A stretch of DNA of 64,000 nt, taken from assembly GCA_963677655.1 (NCBI GenBank), contig OY782088.1; one strand, given 5' to 3'. Both the position numbers and the translations under genes were made by a program. The notes under the pieces were generated by a model, which did no database searches, had not been told where the DNA came from, and saw only the letters and a program-made list of their open reading frames with translations. Shown here one piece after another: positions 36,137-44,826 of this stretch. The stretch comes from Saccharicrinis sp963677655 (GTDB taxonomy: Bacteria > Bacteroidota > Bacteroidia > Bacteroidales > Marinilabiliaceae). Positions within the stretch are counted from its first letter, which is position 1, and each line of letters begins with the position of its first letter.

Positions 36137-37081
36137 ATGAAGGAAATAGGAGGTTATTTTGAAATTGATTTATTAAAAGGAGAATCTTATCATAAGGAGG
36201 CAATTGAGTTAAATACAGCCAGAAATTGCTTTGAGTATGTGCTGCTATCCGGAAATGTAAAAAAAGTCTTTATCCCACATTATACGTGTGAAGTAATGTT
36301 AGAGCCTATAAAAAGGCATAGTATTGATTATGAGTATTATTATTTGGATCAAAATCTGGATCCAATAATTCCAGAAACTATTAAGGTTGAAGATTCAATA
36401 TTATATACAAACTATTTCGGCATAAAACAAAATACCGTACTAAGGCTTTCAGAATCTTTCCAGAATTTAATTGTTGATAATTCAATGGGATTCTATTCTC
36501 CAAGAGTTAAAACAGTAGACACGTTTTATTCCGCAAGAAAGTTTTTTGGAGTACCAGATGGAGCATATTTATATACTAATAAAATATTGAATGTACCTAT
36601 TGAAAAGGATTATTCACACGAAAGAATAACACACCTTTTTAAGAGAATTGAAATGGGAGCTCATAAAGCTTATAAAGAGTTCTTGGCAAATGATTATAAA
36701 TTGTATGATCAACCTATTAGATACATGTCTGATACTACCAGGGCAATTTTAAAAGGGATAGATTATGAAAAGGGAAAAATTATTCGTGAAATGAATTTTC
36801 TCTATATGCATGAACATTTGGAAAAATTAAATGAGCTGAAAATTGAAACGAATAATAATTTAGGACCAATGTTTTATCCTCTTTTAATAAACTCACAAGG
36901 CCTAAAGGAGAAACTAATCGAGAAAAACATATATCTTCCCACTTTGTGGAGAAATGCGGCGCAAACTGCAAAAAAGAATTCTTTTGAGCACCATTTGACC
37001 AATAACTTGTTGGCATTACCAATTGATCAAAGATATGGGCTTTCTGATATGAAATATATATTAGATATGATTGTTATTTAA
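36137..37081 (+). CDS. Short DegT/DnrJ/EryC1-like PLP aminotransferase-family protein
   Basis: The 314-residue protein has a fold-type I PLP signature: VFIPHYTCEVMLEPI early on, VDNSMGFYSP as the Asp-containing segment, and YSARKFFGVPDGAYL with a presumed Schiff-base Lys135. It is shorter than normal DegT/DnrJ sugar aminotransferases (about 370-400) and divergent from the FdtB-like gene at 41035. It opens the cassette that carries NodU, DUF5989, SxtJ-like and SGNH genes. A sugar aminotransferase or a related PLP enzyme is likely; a regulatory or vestigial role cannot be excluded. Confidence 0.72.
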   Translation: MKEIGGYFEIDLLKGESYHKEAIELNTARNCFEYVLLSGNVKKVFIPHYTCEVMLEPIKRHSIDYEYYYLDQNLDPIIPETIKVEDSILYTNYFGIKQNTVLRLSESFQNLIVDNSMGFYSPRVKTVDTFYSARKFFGVPDGAYLYTNKILNVPIEKDYSHERITHLFKRIEMGAHKAYKEFLANDYKLYDQPIRYMSDTTRAILKGIDYEKGKIIREMNFLYMHEHLEKLNELKIETNNNLGPMFYPLLINSQGLKEKLIEKNIYLPTLWRNAAQTAKKNSFEHHLTNNLLALPIDQRYGLSDMKYILDMIVI

Positions 37082-37156
37082 AAAGCTAGGTAAAGCTAAT
37101 TGTGTGCTAAGTGTTAGAAAACACATAATTCGTTTATTTATTTAATATTATAAAGA

Positions 37157-39019
37157 ATGAAAATATTAGGCATTTCAGCATTTTATCATGATTCAGCCGC
37201 AGCACTTGTTGACAATGGTAAGATAATTGCAGCAGCACAAGAAGAGCGGTTTACACGTGTTAAACATGATCCTTCTTTCCCATTGAATGCAATTCTATAC
37301 TGTTTGGAATATGGAAACATTGATTTTACAGATGTTGATGCTGTTGTATTCTATGATAAGCCACTACTAAAATTTGAACGATTACTGGAAACCTATTATG
37401 CTTTTTCTCCCAAAGGTTTAATTTCATTTCTATCGGCTATTCCTGTTTGGTTAAGGGAGAAACTTTTTCTCAAAAAATTAATTAAAGATGAACTTTCAAA
37501 AATTCAAACTTTTGATAAACGAAAGTTAAAGTTAATATTTCCGGAACATCACTTATCGCATGCTGCCAGTGCGTTTTACCCTTCCGGATATGATGAATCA
37601 GCTATTATAACTATTGATGGTGTGGGAGAATGGGCTACTGCATCAATATGTAATGGTAAAGACAACTCCATAACCATATTAAAAGAACTTCATTTTCCAC
37701 ATTCAATTGGTTTATTATATTCTTCATTTACATATTTTCTGGGATTCAGAGTCAATTCGGGAGAGTATAAATTAATGGGATTAGCACCGTATGGCATTCC
37801 CAATTCCGAACGGGTAAAAAGTTATATTGATAAAATCAAAAATGAAATTGTAACGATTCACGATGATGGTTCTATATGGCTAAATAAAAAATATTTTAAA
37901 TATGCTACTGGATTGAAAATGATTTATACAAAAGAATGGCAGCAATTATTTAGTTTGCAAAAAAGAAATCCGGAATCAGATTTTACCCAGGAACATTGTG
38001 ATCTTGCTCTTGCCATACAAATAGTCACCGAAGAGATTGTGCTTAATATAGCCAAAGAAGCAAAACGTCTTACTAAATCAGATAATATTTGCCTGGCTGG
38101 CGGAGTTGCGCTCAACTGTGTAGCAAATGGTAAATTATTAAAAGAAAAGATCTTTAAGAATGTTTTTATACAACCAGCTGCAGGAGATGCCGGAGGATCA
38201 CTTGGTGCCGCACTTGCAGCCTACCATATAAGTTTTAATATGCCCCGAACATCAGGTCATGATGCATCGTCCATGCAGGGTGCTTACCTTGGTCCTCATT
38301 ACGATGAAAGAGTAATCGAAAAGGAAATCAGGAAATTTAGTGGCGTTTATGAATACTTCGATGATTTTGAAAACCTTGCTGATAAGGTATCAGGCTTAAT
38401 AGATGAGGGTAATGTAATAGGATGGTTTCAGGATAGAATGGAATTTGGCCCAAGAGCACTTGGCAACAGGAGCATTTTAGGTGATGCTAGAAATAAAGAG
38501 ATGCAAAAGAAATTGAATCTCAAAATAAAATATAGAGAAAGTTTCAGACCTTTTGCTCCAAGTGTACTTGAAGAGGATATTTCTGAATATTTTGATTTAA
38601 ACACACATTCGCCTTATATGCTGTTGGTTTCAGAGGTGAATGATATACACAAACTGAACATTCCGGATAATTATTATGAGTTATCGTTAAAGGATCGATT
38701 ATATATAAACAGATCAATATTACCGGCTATTACCCATATTGATTTTTCTGCACGTATACAATCTGTCAGTAAAAAATGGAATCCAAAATACTGGACCCTA
38801 ATTAATAAATTTAAAGAAAAAGCGGGGATAGGAGTTGTTGTAAATACATCTTTTAATGTAAGGGGGGAACCAATAGTATGTACCCCAACAGATGCTTATA
38901 AATGTTTCATGCGCACTGAAATGGATTACCTGGTTATCGGTAATTTTTTCTTTGACAAAAAAAATCAACCGCAATGGATTAAAAATGATAATTGGAAAGA
39001 AGAATTTGTTTTAGATTAA
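37157..39019 (+). CDS. Carbamoyltransferase, NodU/CmcH family
   Basis: The 620-residue enzyme has an N-terminal Kae1/TsaD-like domain with metal-binding HHLSHAASAFYPSGYDE. It also shows ITIDGVGEWATA, GFRVNSGEYKLMGLAPYG and CLAGGVALNCVANGK. The C-terminal NodU domain has the GWFQDRMEFGPRALGNRSIL, KIKYRESFRPFAPSVLEED and VVVNTSFNVRGEPIVCTP motifs. It transfers a carbamoyl group from carbamoyl phosphate, with ATP, to a hydroxyl, here presumably on a sugar of the locus B glycan. Small membrane proteins of the DUF5989 and SxtJ type follow directly, as in saxitoxin-like and polysaccharide clusters. Confidence 0.94.
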   Translation: MKILGISAFYHDSAAALVDNGKIIAAAQEERFTRVKHDPSFPLNAILYCLEYGNIDFTDVDAVVFYDKPLLKFERLLETYYAFSPKGLISFLSAIPVWLREKLFLKKLIKDELSKIQTFDKRKLKLIFPEHHLSHAASAFYPSGYDESAIITIDGVGEWATASICNGKDNSITILKELHFPHSIGLLYSSFTYFLGFRVNSGEYKLMGLAPYGIPNSERVKSYIDKIKNEIVTIHDDGSIWLNKKYFKYATGLKMIYTKEWQQLFSLQKRNPESDFTQEHCDLALAIQIVTEEIVLNIAKEAKRLTKSDNICLAGGVALNCVANGKLLKEKIFKNVFIQPAAGDAGGSLGAALAAYHISFNMPRTSGHDASSMQGAYLGPHYDERVIEKEIRKFSGVYEYFDDFENLADKVSGLIDEGNVIGWFQDRMEFGPRALGNRSILGDARNKEMQKKLNLKIKYRESFRPFAPSVLEEDISEYFDLNTHSPYMLLVSEVNDIHKLNIPDNYYELSLKDRLYINRSILPAITHIDFSARIQSVSKKWNPKYWTLINKFKEKAGIGVVVNTSFNVRGEPIVCTPTDAYKCFMRTEMDYLVIGNFFFDKKNQPQWIKNDNWKEEFVLD

Positions 39020-39030
39020 AATATACAAAT

Positions 39031-39183
39031 ATGGATGATTTACTTAAAGATTTATTTGCCTTTCTTAAGGAACGAAAAAAATGGTGGCTTTTCCCGGTCA
39101 TTTTTGTGTTACTGATATTAGGAATTTTCATTGTCATGGGCGGAAGTTCAGCCATAGCTCCGTTTATTTATACCTTATTTTAA
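39031..39183 (+). CDS. DUF5989 family small membrane protein
   Basis: This 50-residue protein has a charged amphipathic N-terminus (MDDLLKDLFAFLKERKKWW), one transmembrane helix (about residues 18-37) and a Gly/Ser-rich end (MGGSSAIAPFIY). The ATG at 39031 is preferred to an in-frame start that overlaps the carbamoyltransferase. DUF5989 proteins typically sit directly after NodU-type carbamoyltransferases together with SxtJ-like proteins; function is unknown. It lies 11 bases after the carbamoyltransferase and 4 bases before the SxtJ-like gene. Confidence 0.85.
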   Translation: MDDLLKDLFAFLKERKKWWLFPVIFVLLILGIFIVMGGSSAIAPFIYTLF

Positions 39184-39187
39184 TATT

Positions 39188-39550
39188 ATGGATCGATCTA
39201 AAAATCTGGAAACCTGCTTGGTTATTGTAATAGGATTGCTAATATTCTATTATTTTAAAGAATGGAAGGTTCTGCTCTTAATTTCAGTACTAGTAGGTCT
39301 TACAGGAATATTCTCAAAGAAGTTAAGTGGATACATAAACTGGTTTTGGTATAAACTTGCAGAATTGATGGGCAAGGTGGTTTCAAAAATAATTTTGACC
39401 TTGTTCTATTTTATTATTCTGGTTCCAATTGCTGCTCTATTCAAAATAACGAACAGAGACATATTGAATAGTAGAAAAGCCACCAGAAAATCAATGTGGG
39501 TAAACAGAGACCATACATATACAGCGAACGATTTAAGTAAATCGTGGTAA
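39188..39550 (+). CDS. SxtJ-like membrane protein
   Basis: This 120-residue protein has about three transmembrane helices (roughly residues 9-22, 27-44 and 64-84). A C-terminal soluble tail reads RKATRKSMWVNRDHTYTANDL, matching the SxtJ-like family named after the saxitoxin cluster. In NodU-containing clusters DUF5989 and SxtJ-like proteins regularly occur together, suggesting a membrane complex with the carbamoyltransferase. That physical link is inference. Confidence 0.83.
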   Translation: MDRSKNLETCLVIVIGLLIFYYFKEWKVLLLISVLVGLTGIFSKKLSGYINWFWYKLAELMGKVVSKIILTLFYFIILVPIAALFKITNRDILNSRKATRKSMWVNRDHTYTANDLSKSW

Positions 39551-39581
39551 CAATTTAGTACAATTTTAATTCGAAAATCTT

Positions 39582-40784
39582 ATGAAAATCTCATTTGTCA
39601 TAAAGTGGTTTGTAATTTCTGTAATAGCAGTCATTTTAACCTATGCCTGGGTTGGATTTCTAAGTCCTGATCCTTTTTTTATGCACCAAATGGGATTTTC
39701 GGGTATCTTGGTTTACTTATGGGGCCCAAGAATTTTCATCCCAATTAATCTAAGCCTTATATTATTATGGGGACTAACTAAAAAGAAGAAGCTTAAACAA
39801 AATATTGTTTTATTATTCTCATCCTTTATTGCGATAGCTTTGATAGGTTATCCTGTAGCAGATTATATCTATAATAATAGACAAATTATCCGATTAAATG
39901 AAATTAAGCAACATTACAATCCTTATTTACAATTGATGCCACCTACGGTACCCGAAAAAGAATTTTCTAACTTGAATGACAGTTGTTTCACTATATTTTG
40001 TATAGGAGGATCCACAACACAATTTAATAATAGTGAAGGCATCGGTTGGCCTGAAATGGTTGATCAGAATTTAAGAGAAAAATATAATAAAAATGTGAAG
40101 GTATTTAATTTTGGTAGGCAATGGTATTCAACGATGCATAGTTGTATAAATTATAAAGCTAACCTGAGAAGATATAAACCTGATCTGATTATTATCATGC
40201 ACAACATAAATGATTTATTATATAATGCTGATTTTAGTTATTTAAGTGGTGGTGAATTCAGACCTGATTATGGACATTTTTACGGTGCAACTGCAAATCT
40301 ATTAAAGCCTACCAGCCTTATGGGACGGAATCTGGAGAAATTTAAATCTATGATGTATTATAAAGAAAGAAATATCATAGAACAGGACAGCTTCCCTGGC
40401 ATTAAAAGCTTTAGAAAAAACATAGAATTATTATCACATCTTGCGAAACAGGATTCCACAAAAGTATTATTGATGACTCAACCCAATATATATACAGATT
40501 CAATGAACGATGAAGTAAAAAAACAATGTATTATGGTGAATTTTGAGGCTGTTGGTGAGACAAAATATTGGAGTTACCATACTGCTTATATTGGTATGAA
40601 GCAATATAATGATGAGGTGAAGTTAATAGCTAAAGAGAATGACTTTTATTGTATTGATTTGGATAAACAAGTTCCCAAAACACTGGATTACTTTAATGAT
40701 GATGTACATTATAAGGATGGTGCCTTTCCAATTATTGCAAACTTGATAGCTATGGAATTAGTTCAATTAGATATAATAAAGTAG
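39582..40784 (+). CDS. Membrane-anchored SGNH/GDSL-family hydrolase
   Basis: The 400-residue protein has three N-terminal hydrophobic segments (about residues 5-25, 42-63 and 70-92) and an SGNH domain. Block I is FCIGGSTTQFNN (nucleophile Ser), block III is HNINDL, and block V is NDDVHYKDGAF (Asp and His). Topology suggests the domain faces the periplasm. It is the last gene of the carbamoyl cassette and may remove or add an acyl/carbamoyl group on the exported glycan. SGNH domains next to NodU and SxtJ-like genes are common in Bacteroidota clusters; the substrate is not known. Confidence 0.82.
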   Translation: MKISFVIKWFVISVIAVILTYAWVGFLSPDPFFMHQMGFSGILVYLWGPRIFIPINLSLILLWGLTKKKKLKQNIVLLFSSFIAIALIGYPVADYIYNNRQIIRLNEIKQHYNPYLQLMPPTVPEKEFSNLNDSCFTIFCIGGSTTQFNNSEGIGWPEMVDQNLREKYNKNVKVFNFGRQWYSTMHSCINYKANLRRYKPDLIIIMHNINDLLYNADFSYLSGGEFRPDYGHFYGATANLLKPTSLMGRNLEKFKSMMYYKERNIIEQDSFPGIKSFRKNIELLSHLAKQDSTKVLLMTQPNIYTDSMNDEVKKQCIMVNFEAVGETKYWSYHTAYIGMKQYNDEVKLIAKENDFYCIDLDKQVPKTLDYFNDDVHYKDGAFPIIANLIAMELVQLDIIK

Positions 40785-40942
40785 AATTCATATTTTATTG
40801 ACGTAGTTTCACTTTCTTCATTCACCACAAAAATAGACTTGTTTGTCATTTTTAACAGATACGTAAACATTAGAATTATACTTTTAAATGATCTTAAAAA
40901 AGTGTTTATGCTTACAAAATGACAGTGTGAATCTCACTTAAT

Positions 40943-40965
40943 TGGGACTGACAGAGCGAAGTTGT
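40943..40965 (+). promoter_or_regulatory. Conserved motif upstream of the FdtB-like gene (copy 2)
   Basis: tgggactgacagagcgaagt resembles the motif at 28790-28814 and lies 70 bases before the ATG at 41035. The shared blocks are tgggactga and gcgaag, then tgt. Function unknown. Confidence 0.35.
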
Positions 40966-41034
40966 ATAATTAACTGAATTTTAGTTGAAGTTGTATTAAA
41001 CTTGTTTTTATTACCCAACTTAATTATCAATCAC

Positions 41035-42186
41035 ATGGTTAAATTTCTAGATATAAAGAAAATTACTGAAAGTTATCAGCCATATTTATCAAAAGCCATT
41101 GAAAAAGTAATTCAAAGTGGTTGGTATCTTTTGGGGGATGAAGTGAAGACATTTGAAGATGAATATGCAGATTTTATAGGATCAAAAAAATGCGTTGGTG
41201 TAGCAAATGGATTAGATGCATTACGTTTAATATTTAGGGCCTATATTGAAATGGGGATCATCAATGAAGGAGATGAAGTAATTGTTCCAGCCAATACTTA
41301 TATTGCTTCCATTCTGGCCATTACTGAAAACCAGCTTAAACCCGTATTTGTTGAACCAGATATCAATAATTATAATCTTGATATAGATAAGGTTGAAGAA
41401 CATATCACACCAAGGACAAAAGCTATTATGGTGGTGCATTTATACGGACAGGTTTGTTGGTCAGGTAAACTGTGTGATATTGCAAAAAAGAACAATCTTA
41501 AAATTATTGAAGACAATGCCCAGGCGGCTGGTGCAGTGGTTCAGCAAAATGAATCAGATAATACAGCTAACTTCAAACGAACCGGGTCATTAGGAGATGC
41601 TGCCGGTCATAGTTTTTATCCGGGGAAAAATCTCGGTGCATTGGGAGATGGAGGAGCGGTCACTACAAGTGATTTGGAACTTGAACAAGTGATCAGGGCA
41701 TTGGCGAATTATGGTAGCAAAGAAAAGTATGTCCATGTTTATAAGGGGTTAAATTCGCGCCTTGATGAAATACAAGCCGCAGTACTTCGTGTTAAGCTTA
41801 AACGATTGGATAAGGATAATCAATGTCGCAGGGAAGTTGCTGCTTATTACTTGAAAAATATTAAGCATCCGGATATTATCTTACCCTTACTAAATACTCA
41901 ACTTCCCGTAATCAATACTTTAGATCACGTCTGGCATTTATTTGTAATAAGACATGAGAAAAGAGATCTTCTTCAGAAGTATTTATATGAAAAAGGGGTT
42001 CAAACACTTATTCATTATCCTGTTCCACCACATCGACAAAAGGCATATCAGGAATTTGCTAATTTAAACCTGTCAATGATAATGCAAATTCATGATGAAG
42101 TATTAAGTCTCCCAATTAGTCAGGTGATGGGAGATGATGAAGTAAATATGGTTGTGGATAGCTTAAACAATTTCGATCGAAATTAA
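41035..42186 (+). CDS. FdtB/QdtB-like sugar 3-aminotransferase (DegT/DnrJ/EryC1/StrS family)
   Basis: The 383-residue PLP enzyme has the family signatures GANGLDAL-type segment (VGVANGLDALRLIF), DEVIVPANTYIASILAI, EDNAQAAGA (Asp of PLP ring) and SFYPGKNLGALGDGGAV with Schiff-base Lys198. The ATG at 41035 (MVKFLDIKK) is the natural start; an upstream TTG adds 11 residues that look unrelated. FdtB-type enzymes use the 3-keto sugar made by FdtA to form dTDP-3-amino-3,6-dideoxyhexose. It is separated from the FdtA/FdtC-like genes by the tRNA and the carbamoyl cassette. Precise stereochemistry of the sugar is unknown. Confidence 0.92.
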   Translation: MVKFLDIKKITESYQPYLSKAIEKVIQSGWYLLGDEVKTFEDEYADFIGSKKCVGVANGLDALRLIFRAYIEMGIINEGDEVIVPANTYIASILAITENQLKPVFVEPDINNYNLDIDKVEEHITPRTKAIMVVHLYGQVCWSGKLCDIAKKNNLKIIEDNAQAAGAVVQQNESDNTANFKRTGSLGDAAGHSFYPGKNLGALGDGGAVTTSDLELEQVIRALANYGSKEKYVHVYKGLNSRLDEIQAAVLRVKLKRLDKDNQCRREVAAYYLKNIKHPDIILPLLNTQLPVINTLDHVWHLFVIRHEKRDLLQKYLYEKGVQTLIHYPVPPHRQKAYQEFANLNLSMIMQIHDEVLSLPISQVMGDDEVNMVVDSLNNFDRN

Positions 42187-42257
42187 ATATTTGGTATTGC
42201 AACAAGTACAAATAACAGAAAATGTAATTTACTTAATGAATTAAGATATAGTCTTAT

Positions 42258-43778
42258 ATGAATCAAGAAAAAAAAATAGAATCTAATAATATTCCAGAAA
42301 ATGAGCAAACTTCATATCGTCAGATATTTAAAGCAACATCTCTCTTTGGAGGAGTTCAAGTAATAAATATTATAGTTTCTGTAATTCGTTCTAAGTTTGT
42401 TGCTATTTTACTTGGACCTTCCGGAATGGGGATTGTTGCTTTGTTAAACTCAACAACTACAACAATTTCTTCGATTACAAATTTTGGGCTTAGAACAAGT
42501 GCGGTTAAAGATGTTTCTGCTGCTGTTGGTATGAATGATCAACTATATGTTGCTAAAGTTATTAAGGTATTAAAAAAGTTAGTATGGTTGAGTGGGATGT
42601 TGGGAATGTTGGTTACCATAGTCTTATCCCCCTGGCTGAGCGAGATTACTTTTGGAAATAATTTATATACTTACTCATTTATTTTTGTTTCAGTAACACT
42701 TCTTCTAAATCAATTAAGTGCTGGTCAAATGGTAGTTTTGCAAGGTCTCAGGAGGTTGAAATATCTTGCCAAATCCAGTACCATAGGTTTACTTATTGGG
42801 TTAATATTTACAATTCCTATCTATTATTTTTGGGGAGTAGAAGGAATTGTTCCTGTTATAATCATTACTTCGGTTACAGGTCTTGCTTTATCTTTTTACT
42901 ACTCCAGAAAGGTTAATCTTAAGGAGGTTTTAGTAGCAAAGAAGGAGGTTGTTTCTATAGGATCGCAAATGTTTAAACTTGGTGTTGCATTGAGTTTAAA
43001 TGGGATAATTATTTCATTTACTTCATACTTATTAAGGATTTATATAAGCAATGAAGGAACCATTGAAGATGTGGGGTTGTATGGTGCAGGTTTTGCTATA
43101 ATTAACACATATTTTGGAATGGTTTTTACCGCAATGGCAACGGATTATTTCCCAAGACTTTCAGAAGTTTCTAGTGATTTTTCCAAAAGCCGTTCACTGA
43201 TCAATCAGCAAGCAGAGGTAGCAATTCTTATTCTGGCACCAATACTCGCTGCATTCCTTCTATTTGTTAAATGGGCGATTATTATTTTATATTCTTTAAA
43301 ATTTACTGCTATAAATGAATTAATGCATTGGGCGGCAATAGGGATATTTCTTAAAGCAGCAAGCTGGTCGGTTGCTTTTATTTTTGTTGCCAGAGGAGAT
43401 ACAAAATTATTCTTTTGGAATGAGTTAGTTTCGAATGCTTACTCTTTATTGTTCAATATTATGGGGTATAAATTTGCCGGACTTGAAGGGCTAGGTATTT
43501 CATTTTTATGTACTTATGTAATTTACATGCTACAGGTTTACATTATTACAAATATTAAGTATAAGTTTTATTTTAGTAGATTATTCTACAAAATTAGTAT
43601 TATACAGTTGATAATATGCACATTGTGTTTTGTAATTGTTAGGTCTATAGAAGAACCGTATAGTTATGTTTTGGGCTCAATACTTATTGCTATATCTATA
43701 GTTTATTCGTATAAGGAATTAGATAAAAGAGTTGGTATTAAGGAGATTATTCTTAATCTCCGAAAAAGAAAAAAATGA
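42258..43778 (+). CDS. Wzx-type flippase (O-antigen translocase, locus B)
   Basis: The 506-residue MOP-family membrane protein has about 12 hydrophobic helices. The N-terminal block TSLFGGVQVINIIVSVIRSKFVAILLGPSGMGIV and the later TMDs match the O-antigen translocase (WzxE-like) subgroup rather than the flippase type of locus A. It should flip lipid-linked repeat units of locus B. It is 71 bases after the aminotransferase gene and 20 bases before the first GT2 gene of this segment. Confidence 0.91.
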   Translation: MNQEKKIESNNIPENEQTSYRQIFKATSLFGGVQVINIIVSVIRSKFVAILLGPSGMGIVALLNSTTTTISSITNFGLRTSAVKDVSAAVGMNDQLYVAKVIKVLKKLVWLSGMLGMLVTIVLSPWLSEITFGNNLYTYSFIFVSVTLLLNQLSAGQMVVLQGLRRLKYLAKSSTIGLLIGLIFTIPIYYFWGVEGIVPVIIITSVTGLALSFYYSRKVNLKEVLVAKKEVVSIGSQMFKLGVALSLNGIIISFTSYLLRIYISNEGTIEDVGLYGAGFAIINTYFGMVFTAMATDYFPRLSEVSSDFSKSRSLINQQAEVAILILAPILAAFLLFVKWAIIILYSLKFTAINELMHWAAIGIFLKAASWSVAFIFVARGDTKLFFWNELVSNAYSLLFNIMGYKFAGLEGLGISFLCTYVIYMLQVYIITNIKYKFYFSRLFYKISIIQLIICTLCFVIVRSIEEPYSYVLGSILIAISIVYSYKELDKRVGIKEIILNLRKRKK

Positions 43779-43798
43779 TTTTAGTGTTAAATAATTAA

Positions 43799-44773
43799 AT
43801 GTTCATGAACTTGAAAGATAATAAAGATGTAAATGAGCCACTAGTTTCTATAATTGTTGTTACATACAATTCATCTAAATGGATTTTTGAAACACTTGAA
43901 AGTGCTAAAAAACAAACATATGGAAATGTTGAGCTAATTGTGAGTGATGATTGCTCAACCGATGATACAGTTATTATTTGTAAGGAGTGGATAAAAATTA
44001 ATAAACATAGGTTTGTTAGGACAGAATTGCTTACTACAAAAAAAAATACAGGTATTGCACCTAATGTAAATAGAGGTCTTAAAGCTGCGAATGGAGAATG
44101 GGTGAAAGGGATTGCTGGTGATGATATATTATTGGACAATTGTATAGAAATAAATATTAATGCTACCAAATCATCTGAATTACTCTTTTATTTCTCAAAA
44201 AATAAGATTCTTACTAATTCTGATGACACAAGAAAATCTTTTGAAGATTGGTATGAGGTTAGATATCAGTATTTTATAGGGAATCAGTTTGATAACTTAA
44301 TGAATTTTGGTTATTATTTTCCTACGGTTACCTTTTTTGCTAATAGGAAAGAATTTGAAAAGATCGGTTTCTATGATGAACGATATCCATTTCATGAGGA
44401 TTTTCCTATGTGGTTTAAAATACTTAAACTTGGTTACACCTTCCATTTTATCGATGAATTCACAGTTAAGTATAGGGTTTCAGGAGAGTCGATATTTCAA
44501 AATAACAGTAGGATTACTAGTGTATTATGGCATAAATCGACAAAAAAGTTCTACTACAATGAGTTTTTTAAAGAACAAATTCGATATAAAAAGTATTTGG
44601 AGGCATTTGATAAATTTATGAAATTCATTTATTTGGACCTTACAATAGCAGCAGGAAATAAACCTGGTTTTCTGGATAAATGTTGTAATAAGGTTAGATT
44701 GTTAAGTCCGTTGTATTTAGGAGAATATGTCAAGAATTTTGTTAAGATTAGGATTAAAAGAGAATCAATCTAA
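43799..44773 (+). CDS. Glycosyltransferase family 2
   Basis: The 324-residue GT-A enzyme starts with SIIVVTYNSSKWIFETLESAKKQ, has VSDDCSTDDTVIIC, an AGDDIL DXD-like motif and a PTVTFFANRKEFEKIGFYDE block. A C-terminal alpha-helical region of about 80 residues follows. Met1 or Met3 are both possible starts. A strong inverted repeat (44763-44790) spans its stop codon. The donor sugar is unknown; it is one of four GT2 enzymes in locus B. Confidence 0.9.
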   Translation: MFMNLKDNKDVNEPLVSIIVVTYNSSKWIFETLESAKKQTYGNVELIVSDDCSTDDTVIICKEWIKINKHRFVRTELLTTKKNTGIAPNVNRGLKAANGEWVKGIAGDDILLDNCIEININATKSSELLFYFSKNKILTNSDDTRKSFEDWYEVRYQYFIGNQFDNLMNFGYYFPTVTFFANRKEFEKIGFYDERYPFHEDFPMWFKILKLGYTFHFIDEFTVKYRVSGESIFQNNSRITSVLWHKSTKKFYYNEFFKEQIRYKKYLEAFDKFMKFIYLDLTIAAGNKPGFLDKCCNKVRLLSPLYLGEYVKNFVKIRIKRESI

Positions 44774-44790
44774 TTATAATTAGATTGGTT
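44763..44790 (+). repeat. Inverted repeat spanning the GT2 stop codon
   Basis: A 13-base-pair stem (one G-U pair): aatcaatctaatt at 44763-44775 with aattagattggtt at 44778-44790, almost without spacer, overlapping the stop codon at 44771-44773. No T-tract follows, so it is more likely an RNA-processing or stability element, or a weak terminator, than a standard one. Confidence 0.55.
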
Positions 44791-44826
44791 AACGTCTTAG
44801 CGATTTAATCAGGAAAATTTTTATCC

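Noticed and set aside
43795..44169. 124-codon reverse frame opposite the GT2 gene at 43.8 kb
   Set aside because: It is antisense to the GT2 motif region with no independent support. The serine/leucine/isoleucine-rich translation is typical of shadows.
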